A stretch of DNA of 64,000 nt from Arcticibacter eurypsychrophilus. GTDB lineage: Bacteria > Bacteroidota > Bacteroidia > Sphingobacteriales > Sphingobacteriaceae. The notes beneath the pieces are model-generated. The model saw only the letters and a program-made list of their open reading frames with translations. It made no database searches and was not told the origin of the DNA. Where the stretch lies: positions 1 to 64,000 of the forward strand of contig NZ_MDFN01000002.1 in assembly GCF_001730525.1 (NCBI RefSeq), read 5' to 3'. The stretch's first letter is position 1; the number at the start of each line of letters is the position of its first letter. A program made the translations under genes and the position numbers. This document shows positions 18,797-24,857 of the stretch, piece after piece.

Positions 18797-19354
18797 AACT
18801 ATGAAATTACCGTGGACTTACAGGAATTCGTTTGAATAAGCCGGTAAGCAAGACTCAAATGTAAATTATTTAGTTAGCACGTCTCTGGAAATTACAGGAC
18901 TGGCATGTTGCTTAATGATAGGTATTTCAGAAACCTTTCATTAAATAAACTCTTTAAAACAGCCGAAGCAGATAAGAAAATTTAATTTGCTTTATTCTTT
19001 AGAGATGAAAACAAAATTAAATTCAGTTTGAGAATTGGGATTTTGACTTCTGATACTATGTCTCGTTTTTAGCTTGAATTTGAAAAATTGTCGTATCAAT
19101 GCCCCGTTGAGAAGAGTTAAGAAGATTGCGGATCATAATCGTTCGTTTAGTGATGTCTGCATAGGTTTATATCATTCAGAAAGTGGTATCGATACCAATC
19201 ATCTGTAATTATTATGGACTTCTTAACTAAAGAAAATGAAAAAAATTAATCAAGGCGCAAAATGCGCGATTTTAGGTAAAACCGAAATTGCTCTTAAAAG
19301 AGCAGCTGGCATGAACAAGGAAGGAGAGCAGGAATGTACATTAAGCGCTATATT
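18797..19354. other. Non-coding start of repeat-rich island
   Basis: No intact gene. The second half is the duplicated block at 18989-19300. A short frame at 19237 (MKKINQGA...) corresponds to the 35-aa ORF at 23492 but is frameshifted by one missing base near 19260, leaving 12 codons. Confidence 0.6.
18989..19300 (+). repeat. Duplicated block R1, copy a
   Basis: About 310 bases that recur with many point differences at 23247-23556. Shared landmarks include TTTGAGAATT, CCGTTGAGAAGAGTTA, GATTGCGGATCAT, ATCATTCAGAAAG, GATACCAATCATCTGTAATT and TGGACTTCTTAACTAAA. Both copies stand directly before the lysis-like genes in the same orientation, so the block probably carries their leader and promoter. 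Confidence 0.85.
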
Positions 19355-19843
19355 ATGAAACTGCTACTGGTTTTAATGCTAATACTGGTTATGTCTTGCT
19401 CTGTTTTACAAAAACAGAAGGTGCTGAAAGTGGATAGTGTTCAGGTGAACAATAGCCAACATAGTGAAGAATGGGATGTGGATTCTTTGAGCAATAGCTT
19501 TAAAAATTTGACCTTATTCGATTCGACGAATTCGGAATATATAGCGGAGATATTTCCGATAGGAGAATTTAGTTTTTCTGTGCAGAACGGCTTTAAGGGT
19601 ACAGCTAAAAGTATGGTATTAAAGGGGAGTACGAAGAGAACTTTTAAAAGTAAGGATTCCCTGGAAAGCACTCTTCATTTAAAGTCATCGGGCCAGTTAA
19701 AGGATCGGAATCAAGTTAAACTTTCGGTTACTTCAAAAGTGATTGAAAAACCGGGTAGTGCCTGGTCTTGGATTGGTATTCCGGTATTACTAGCACTGCT
19801 TGTGATGGGTTTATTAAAAAGTAACCTCATCAAATGGGCATAA
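19355..19843 (+). CDS. Lipoprotein with C-terminal TM: unimolecular-spanin-like protein
   Basis: The frame opens at 19334, but the ATG at 19355 gives MKLLLVLMLILVMSCSVLQK, a clean lipoprotein signal with the cysteine at about residue 16. The 162-aa product has a polar, probably beta-rich middle with many Ser/Thr/Lys, then a single C-terminal TM (WSWIGIPVLLALLVMGLL) and a short basic tail. An outer-membrane lipid anchor plus a C-terminal inner-membrane TM is the layout of phage unimolecular spanins, which disrupt the outer membrane. Its 5' end sits at the same junction (GCTATATTATGAAACTGCT) as the CHAP gene at 23930. I did not recognise a sequence family; the spanin call rests on architecture and context. 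Confidence 0.55.
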   Translation: MKLLLVLMLILVMSCSVLQKQKVLKVDSVQVNNSQHSEEWDVDSLSNSFKNLTLFDSTNSEYIAEIFPIGEFSFSVQNGFKGTAKSMVLKGSTKRTFKSKDSLESTLHLKSSGQLKDRNQVKLSVTSKVIEKPGSAWSWIGIPVLLALLVMGLLKSNLIKWA

Positions 19844-19943
19844 GTTTACTAGACCAGTCCCGACGGTTAGGCGTACTAAGACGATGGAGAGAAAGGAGCG
19901 AGTACTTTAAGCTGTTCGATTTCTTTATTAATAGTCAAAAAAT

Positions 19944-20252
19944 CTTCAAATATTTATGGCGACACGATTGAGACCTACCAGGATCGGCGTGAAATGGAGA
20001 GCTTGCTATGGTCAAATATTCTACTGATATATTGGGGATGAGACGAAGCGCATTACACGTAACAATGAAAAGGATATACTATCTATTAAGAAATCGCACG
20101 ACATCTTTGGGAACCAGATAGTTGAATTTGAAAATTCAAATGGGCAACCAACAATCTCTACTGATGTTTTCAGTAACAGCGATACCTCTATTGGATGCGA
20201 TGATGATGCTGAGATAGTAAAATTATTAACGAAGTTGCTGCTGGGATCTTAA
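19944..20252 (+). pseudogene. DIFG-repeat protein remnant, copy 1
   Basis: A plus-strand frame open from about 20037 to the TAA at 20252 reads DETKRITRNNEKDILSIKKS, HDIFGNQIVEFENSNGQP and ends ...IVKLLTKLLLGS. Peptide units of about 25 residues begin with D-I-F-G-(N/D). Upstream, SNIYGDTIETYQDR (from about 19944) is another unit in a different frame, so at least two frameshifts separate the parts. The unit recalls Rhs/YD-like D-x-x-G-N spacing but is not a clear match. A second broken copy lies at 21697-22018. Confidence 0.65.
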
Positions 20253-20314
20253 AATTATAAATCCAGGTTCTTAGTGATTGATATTAAGAATGATACTATG
20301 GAAATAGTAAAGGC
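20020..20314 (+). repeat. Duplicated block R2, copy 1
   Basis: About 295 bases nearly identical to 21786-22080. They cover the 3' part of the DIFG-repeat remnant and the following non-coding stretch (TTATAAATCCAGGTTCTTAG and onward). Identity continues past the stop codon, so a DNA segment was duplicated, not only a protein domain. Confidence 0.9.
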
Positions 20315-20335
20315 AGAACGAAAGCCATTGCCGAA

Positions 20336-20578
20336 TATTTACCTTGGATTTTATATACTGATTGTAATGGGTTTTGTGGTTACGCTAAGTGCTATATTAT
20401 GAAACTGCTGGTTTTAATTGATTTTCAGGAGAAGGTATGCTTTGTTTTAATCATGATACTGGTTATATCCTGCTCTGTTTTGCAAGGAAGGAAGGTGCTA
20501 AAAATGGATAGTGTTCAGGTGAACGATAGCCACAGGGTAAGCCGTCCTCATTTTGTTAAACGAATATCCGCGATTCTC
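20336..20578 (+). pseudogene. Chimeric fragment: holin-like 3' end joined to spanin-like 5' end
   Basis: Bases from 20336 match the 3' end of the holin-like gene (TACCTTGGATTTTATATACT, then GTGCTATATTATGAAACTGC). The frame starting at 20399 (MKLLVLIDFQEKVCFVLIMI...) then matches the spanin-like lipoprotein (VISCSVLQGRKVLKMDSVQV) with a small insertion. It loses homology after about 30 residues, just before the Rpn gene. It shows that the holin-like gene was once followed directly by the lipoprotein gene. Confidence 0.7.
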
Positions 20579-21505
20579 TTACAACTTCTCTATTTCTGAA
20601 ATCGATAGCTCTGTTATCTCAGAAATATCAGTAAATGAATACCCTTTACCTTTTAATTTACGAGCGGTTTCTATTTTCTCTTCTTGCTTTCCTTCTTGCT
20701 TTCCTTCTTGTTTTCCTTCTTGCTTTCCTTCTTGCTTTCCTTCTTGCTTTCCTTCAGCATATTTTCTTTCTTCGGCTTCTTGAACTGCATAGGAAAGCAC
20801 ATTCTCGTAATCCCATTTTTGCTCTAAACTTGTTCTGTATGACATATACTCCTCCTTTGTTAAATTGCTTACTTCCGCTATCTGGAACACCTTTTCAAAA
20901 ACACGTTTGTTGAAGTAGACTGGCATTTTGTCCAGTCGGCTCATGTTCTTCAACAGATAAAACCAGCGATCAAGCCCTGTTTCTAATTCTTCAGCTCTTT
21001 TCGTAAAGTTAGGCAATTCCAAAAACTTATAACCCAGTTTCTTATAAAATATTGTGCCAGTATCTTTGTCCATCAAACAGATGTCGCGCAAGTATTGTTT
21101 GGAAGGTAATTTGTCCATGGTAAAGTCCAGAACGGCAATTAAATATACTTCCTTCAGCTCATAGGTGTCGCTTTCCTTTCCAACTGACAATTGTTCATTG
21201 ATCAGGCGCGAAGTATAGAATACAGAGCGGTCTCGGAAATAAAGCTGTTTCCCACGTTGCATTTCTACAATAAATTGTTCTCCATTATCTCCTGTACATG
21301 ATAGATCAAAAATTGCTTTTTTAAAATCACGCAAATTAGCAGCATGTTCGTTGGGTTTATAGGTGATATCAACGATATGTTTTTCACCTTTAAAAAGTTC
21401 ATTCAAAAAATCTTTAAGGATATCTTTATTAGGTTCAGATCCGAAAAGGCGTTTAAATCCCCAATCTGTTAAAGGGTCAATATAGCGACCTGTAATTAGT
21501 TCCAT
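20579..21505 (-). CDS. Rpn family recombination-promoting nuclease / PD-(D/E)XK 'transposase'
   Basis: A 308-aa protein. Residues 1-230 match the PD-(D/E)XK-fold Rpn/PF12784 family: DPLTDWGFKRLFGSEPNKDI at the start, then the nuclease core AIFDLSCTGDNGEQFIVEMQ with its conserved D and E-x-Q. Members are metal-dependent endonucleases linked to recA-independent recombination. Residues about 248-275 are six GKQE units, followed by a small helical tail ending SISEIEKL. It is intact and isolated on the minus strand inside the decayed island. Its 3' end overlaps where the chimeric spanin fragment breaks off, so it may have inserted there. Confidence 0.88.
   Translation of the reverse strand: MELITGRYIDPLTDWGFKRLFGSEPNKDILKDFLNELFKGEKHIVDITYKPNEHAANLRDFKKAIFDLSCTGDNGEQFIVEMQRGKQLYFRDRSVFYTSRLINEQLSVGKESDTYELKEVYLIAVLDFTMDKLPSKQYLRDICLMDKDTGTIFYKKLGYKFLELPNFTKRAEELETGLDRWFYLLKNMSRLDKMPVYFNKRVFEKVFQIAEVSNLTKEEYMSYRTSLEQKWDYENVLSYAVQEAEERKYAEGKQEGKQEGKQEGKQEGKQEGKQEEKIETARKLKGKGYSFTDISEITELSISEIEKL
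20681..20752 (-). repeat. 12-bp tandem repeat coding (GKQE)6
   Basis: Six copies of TTCTTGCTTTCC (plus strand; one unit has a T for C change) encode six Gly-Lys-Gln-Glu units between the nuclease and the C-terminal tail. The same unit occurs five times in the other Rpn-like gene. Copy-number change would keep the frame. Confidence 0.95.
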
Positions 21506-21591
21506 TGGTTATATGGTTTAGGTACAGGCAATCTACTAATAAATTTAAAGTTTACAGCTCAATTATTTATCAGGAAAATCATTTCAAGGAA

Positions 21592-21696
21592 ATGGATGAT
21601 CAAAAGCATAGCACCCTTAAAGTCTTTGATTCTGTAAGAGGAGTTTTTTCAGAAGGTGGCCCAGCTTTCCCAGAAGCAGGGATCAAGAAGAAGTAA
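21592..21696 (+). CDS. Small unrecognised ORF (34 aa)
   Basis: MDDQKHSTLKVFDSVRGVFS followed by EGGPAFPEAG and a lysine end. It stands between the start of the Rpn gene and the DIFG remnant, preceded by AAGGAA. It may be real, or the truncated start of a longer protein; the frame ends within the decayed area. No family was recognised. Confidence 0.3.
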   Translation: MDDQKHSTLKVFDSVRGVFSEGGPAFPEAGIKKK

Positions 21697-22018
21697 GATC
21701 CATCATCAGATCCAAAGATATATTTGGAAACGAAATTGTAGAGGGGTTTGACGGGAAAGGTAATTCAACGTTCACTATTAAAACGTCTATTGATATTTTT
21801 GGGGATGAGACGAAGCGCATTACACGTAACAATGGAAAGGATATACTATCTATTAAGAAATCGGACGACATCTTTGGGAACCAGATAGTTGAATTTGAAA
21901 ATTCAAAGGGCAACCAACAATCTCTGCTGATGTTTTCAGCTACAGCGATACCTCTATTGGATGCAATGATGATGCTGAGATAGTAAAATTATTAACGAAG
22001 TTGCTGCTGGGATCTTAA
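21697..22018 (+). pseudogene. DIFG-repeat protein remnant, copy 2
   Basis: From about 21697 the plus strand reads RSIIRSKDIFGNEIVEGFDG, KGNSTFTIKTSIDIFGDETK and KKSDDIFGNQIVEFENSKGN, three units of about 25 residues. A single-base deletion near 21906 (TCAAAGGG where copy 1 has TCAAATGGG) moves the frame into early stops. The original C-terminus (SDTSIGCNDDAEIVKLLTKL...) is still readable in the shifted frame to the TAA at 22018. There is no start codon in frame, so the 5' part is lost. The two copies each have different inactivating changes. Confidence 0.7.
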
Positions 22019-22080
22019 AATTATAAATCCAGGTTCTTAGTGATTGATATTAAGAATAATACTGTGGAAATTGTAAAGGC
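21786..22080 (+). repeat. Duplicated block R2, copy 2
   Basis: Near-identical partner of 20020-20314. It ends within a few bases of the minus-strand terminator at 22083. Confidence 0.9.
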
Positions 22081-22082
22081 GT

Positions 22083-22108
22083 AAAAAAAGCCATATTGCT
22101 ATGGCTTT
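22083..22108 (-). terminator. Terminator after the second Rpn-like gene
   Basis: A perfect 9-bp stem AAAGCCATA / TATGGCTTT with a 4-base loop, followed on the minus strand by a run of seven T. It lies about 30 bases beyond the stop of the 284-aa nuclease gene. Confidence 0.85.
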
Positions 22109-22139
22109 CGTTATTATAAATTAATGTGTTTGGTCTTTT

Positions 22140-22994
22140 TTATAACTTTTCAATTTCTTCATTTGAAAGTTTAGTGAACTTAGCTATCTGGGCTAAGGGG
22201 ATTCCTTCTTTCTTCATCTCAGTGGCAATGGAGATAACCCCCTCTTGCTTACCTTCTTGTTTACCTTCTTGTTTACCTTCTTGCTTACCCTCTTGACGCC
22301 CCTTCACTTCCCCTCTACGGAAAAGCGGATCTCTTTCTTCCTTGAAAAATTTTGTTATCGTTTCCATAGCTTCATTAAATTGTATTTCTAAGTTACGTAA
22401 TTGAACCAATACTCGCAACTGGTTAAAATAACGGCTCTCAGCAAAATCACCGTCCGCAACAGCCTTTACTTCCTGTAATATTCTTTTTATAGCAACAACT
22501 GAATCATCTCCTTCAAAGTTAGCTAATATCGCTAAGATTTTTTCTTCGGGTTTGTCAGATTTTAGAAATATTTTATAGTTAATAGCAGACAAGGACAGCA
22601 GGTTATATCTGAACCATAGATCTTCTGTTTTTATAGTAAAGGCCATTGTAGGCTTGCCTCTTCCAATATAAATGACATACTGTTTAACAGGTATTTCATA
22701 TTTGCGGTACAGCATGATATAATATTCGGCCATACGAAAGATCATATTGTTTTCCGATTCTGTCTGGTACTCGATATGCAAAATATAGACTTCACCAGCA
22801 GCATCCGCTACTTTTTTAAGCAGGTCGGGCTTGCGCTCTTTGGTATGCTGTATATCGTCAGGCAATTCCTCACTGTGAAGTATATGGAGCTTTAACACAT
22901 GTTTGATAATCCCCGGCAGGGCTTCTTCCATGTTCTCACGAAAGATTTTATCATATTGGCTGACCTGCTTGGGTTCGGTCTTTTTTTTGGTCAT
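22140..22994 (-). CDS. Rpn/YhgA-like PD-(D/E)XK nuclease-family protein
   Basis: A 284-aa protein. KPDLLKKVADAAGEVYILHI followed by EYQTE near residue 60 gives the D...E-x-Q core of a PD-(D/E)XK nuclease of the Rpn type. FRMAEYYIMLYRKY and VKQYVIYIGRGKPTM are further family-like segments. It is a different subfamily from the 308-aa Rpn protein, yet it has the same linker (five GK/RQE units near residue 232) and a similar tail (FTKLSNEEIEKL). Charged N-terminus, no TM. The gene is intact, with its own terminator. Confidence 0.8.
   Translation of the reverse strand: MTKKKTEPKQVSQYDKIFRENMEEALPGIIKHVLKLHILHSEELPDDIQHTKERKPDLLKKVADAAGEVYILHIEYQTESENNMIFRMAEYYIMLYRKYEIPVKQYVIYIGRGKPTMAFTIKTEDLWFRYNLLSLSAINYKIFLKSDKPEEKILAILANFEGDDSVVAIKRILQEVKAVADGDFAESRYFNQLRVLVQLRNLEIQFNEAMETITKFFKEERDPLFRRGEVKGRQEGKQEGKQEGKQEGKQEGVISIATEMKKEGIPLAQIAKFTKLSNEEIEKL
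22242..22301 (-). repeat. 12-bp tandem repeat coding (GKQE)4-GRQE
   Basis: Five 12-bp units of the TTCTTG(C/T)TTACC type (the outer two begin with C, the last is diverged) encode five Gly-(Lys/Arg)-Gln-Glu units. They are closely related in protein and DNA to the array at 20681-20752. Confidence 0.93.
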
Positions 22995-23491
22995 CAGTTC
23001 TAAGGTGAAGGTTCCGGTTTAAGGCTATTAAGAGTATACTGATTGGTATGCCAAAGATATGTTTTTCAAGGATATCGCAATTGAATTATTATCATTTTCG
23101 TCGACATTTCATCCATTATTATTAAGATTACTCCATCAAATGATAATGATTTATATCTAACTCTTTTAAATATAATAATGTATCACCTATTTTTTCTCAA
23201 AGCATGATAGTAGAAGTATTTTTACTTAAAGATTGGCCTCTTTTAATATTCTTTAGAAAAATTAGCAAAATTGAATTCCGTTTGAGAATTTGGATTTTGA
23301 CTTATGATACTACTTCTTTGCTTTTAGCTTGAACTGGAAAAAAGTGTCGTTTTAATGCACCGTTGAGAAGAGTTAGGAAGATTGCGGATCATTATCGTTC
23401 GTTTAGTTCAATCTGCATACGTTTATATCATTCAGAAAGGCGGTTCGATACCAATCATCTGTAATTATTATGGACTTCTTAACTAAAAGAA
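22995..23491. other. Non-coding stretch with R1 copy b
   Basis: Between the Rpn-like gene and the lysis-like cassette. The first 250 bases are AT-rich with nothing recognised. The rest is block R1 copy b. Confidence 0.6.
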
Positions 23492-23556
23492 ATGAAAAAA
23501 ATTAATCCAGGCGTAAAATGCGCGACTTTAGGTAAAACCGAAATTGCTCCCAAAGG
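23247..23556 (+). repeat. Duplicated block R1, copy b
   Basis: Partner of 18989-19300, in the same orientation. It precedes the intact small ORF, holin-like gene and CHAP gene, so its position as a cassette leader is conserved between the two copies. Confidence 0.85.
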
Positions 23557-23599
23557 AGCAGCTTGCATGTATGAGAAAGGAGAACACGATGAAGCTTAG
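23492..23599 (+). CDS. Small ORF (35 aa) leading the lysis-like cassette
   Basis: Reads MKKINPGVKCATLGKTEIAP then KGAACMYEKGEHDEA. It overlaps the start of the holin-like gene by 11 bases, which suggests coupling. The equivalent ORF in R1 copy a is frameshifted. No family recognised; it could be a leader peptide. Confidence 0.4.
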   Translation: MKKINPGVKCATLGKTEIAPKGAACMYEKGEHDEA

Positions 23600-23933
23600 C
23601 GAAATGAAGTATTCGGAACAGATTACAATTAGTTTTGCACTCCTACTTTTCCTGGTTTTTCCATGGCTATGCAGAAATGTAGACATTACTTCGGCTCCTA
23701 TTGATCCGGGGGTGCTAAGTGCTCCCCTATTGGCGGTGCTTTCTTTTCTCCTTTTTAAAGGGGTTACCTGGTGGTGTATGAAGATGATTTGGCCTGTGTT
23801 TGCCGAATATTCCATGGTATATTTTGAAGCGGACTTTAAAAGGCTTAGTGCATGCGAAAAGGTGCTTATTTACCTTGGATTTTATATACTGATCGTAATG
23901 GGTTTTGTGATTACGCTAAGTGCTATATTATGA
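23589..23933 (+). CDS. Holin-like small membrane protein
   Basis: The ATG at 23589 gives a 114-aa protein, MKLSEMKYSEQITISFALLL..., with three hydrophobic segments (about residues 11-30, 44-62 and 92-113). Three TM segments in about 110 residues is the class I holin layout. Its stop overlaps the ATG of the CHAP gene by four bases (ATGA), so pore former and hydrolase are coupled. I recognise no named family; the holin role is inferred from topology and partner. A fragment of a second copy is at 20336. Confidence 0.5.
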   Translation: MKLSEMKYSEQITISFALLLFLVFPWLCRNVDITSAPIDPGVLSAPLLAVLSFLLFKGVTWWCMKMIWPVFAEYSMVYFEADFKRLSACEKVLIYLGFYILIVMGFVITLSAIL

Positions 23934-24442
23934 AACTGCTGCTGATTGTAATGCTGTTGATCTCTTTAGAAGGTGTATATCAGCGTGAGATTGGTGTACG
24001 TGAACAGTCGGGCAATAATGATGGTGCTAAAGTGGAGGAATACCTGAAATATGTTGGGCTGAAAAGAGGTAGCCCCTGGTGTGCTGCTTTTGTGTGCTGG
24101 TCGTTAGCTCAGGCTGGAATAGAGAATCCGCGTTCAGGCTGGAGTCCTGATCTTTTTCCAGGGGTGAAAATTTGCTGGCAGCGGAGTTCGGGAGTACAGT
24201 TAAATTCACTGAAATCCCTTGCTTCAGTTCCTTGTCAGGGGGATGTATTTGGGATCTTTTTCCCTTCCAAAAATAGGATTGCTCATGTTGGTTTCGTTGA
24301 TAGCTGGGGTGAGAAGTATGTAATTACGGTGGAGGGCAACACCAATGAGGCTGGAAGTCGGGAAGGCGATGGGGTGTACCGTAAAAGAAGGTTGATCATC
24401 TCGATTTACAGGGTTGCGAAGTGGAGGGCTGATCATGAGTAA
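23930..24442 (+). CDS. CHAP/NlpC-P60-like peptidoglycan hydrolase
   Basis: Starting at the ATG at 23930, the 170-aa protein has a short hydrophobic N-terminus (MKLLLIVMLLISLEG), likely an export signal. A CHAP-type cysteine peptidase domain follows, with catalytic Cys51 in SPWCAAFVCW and His119 in RIAHVGFV. VEGNTNEAGSREGDGVYRKR near residue 135 is the typical end of these small amidases (TIGR02594-like). It would cleave peptidoglycan in the periplasm. Gene order (membrane protein, then hydrolase) and the spanin-like paralogous neighbour point to a lysis or release cassette rather than cell-wall maintenance. Confidence 0.82.
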   Translation: MKLLLIVMLLISLEGVYQREIGVREQSGNNDGAKVEEYLKYVGLKRGSPWCAAFVCWSLAQAGIENPRSGWSPDLFPGVKICWQRSSGVQLNSLKSLASVPCQGDVFGIFFPSKNRIAHVGFVDSWGEKYVITVEGNTNEAGSREGDGVYRKRRLIISIYRVAKWRADHE

Positions 24443-24661
24443 ACTTTTCTGATGGGCATAAGTTTATCAAACCAAAGCCTTAAACAAAAGATTTTGGCAA
24501 TACTTATCCGCCCATCGCTATCGCATTATTGCTTAAACGACAGAACAAGGAAAAATATTTTATAATAACATTTCCGCGTGAAATTCGTTATATTTACATA
24601 AACAAAGACACCATTATCCTTTAAGGCGTCCATCGTTTAACCTTATAAAATTTTAGAAATC

Positions 24662-24796
24662 ATGAGTAAAGACAAAGGCGTCAAAAACGTGAAAAAAGCT
24701 CCAGCGGCTGAAGGGACCAAACATACATCAGAATACCAAAGTGGTAAAAAAGGGGGTTTTAAAACTGAGGCTACTCCTCCTGCTAAAAAGAAGTAA
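24662..24796 (+). CDS. Small basic protein (44 aa), unknown function
   Basis: MSKDKGVKNVKKAPAAEGTK continues with HTSEYQSGKKGGFKTEATPP and a lysine-rich end. It is highly charged, Lys- and Gly-rich, with no cysteine or TM. It is a stand-alone gene followed directly by a strong terminator, which supports real expression. The composition suggests a nucleic-acid-binding or stress-type small protein, but no family is recognised. Confidence 0.65.
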   Translation: MSKDKGVKNVKKAPAAEGTKHTSEYQSGKKGGFKTEATPPAKKK

Positions 24797-24818
24797 TTAT
24801 ACAAGCAATATTTATGCT

Positions 24819-24849
24819 GCATTCACCTCTATAAGGTGAATGCTTTTTT
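24819..24849 (+). terminator. Rho-independent terminator after the 44-aa gene
   Basis: A perfect 10-bp stem GCATTCACCT / AGGTGAATGC with a 5-base loop and six T after it. It stands just before the convergent stop of the histidine-kinase gene. Confidence 0.93.
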
Positions 24850-24857
24850 GTTTAAGG

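Noticed and set aside
19085-19208. Open frame in R1 reading PLRRVKKIADHNRSFS...
   Set aside because: Both R1 copies keep this frame open but neither has a start codon, and differences between copies change many residues, so it is not supported as a gene.
20635-20913. Plus-strand ORF with repeated Leu-Ala-Phe-Leu units
   Set aside because: It is the antisense reading of the GKQE array of the Rpn gene; its hydrophobic repeats are an artefact of the 12-bp repeat.
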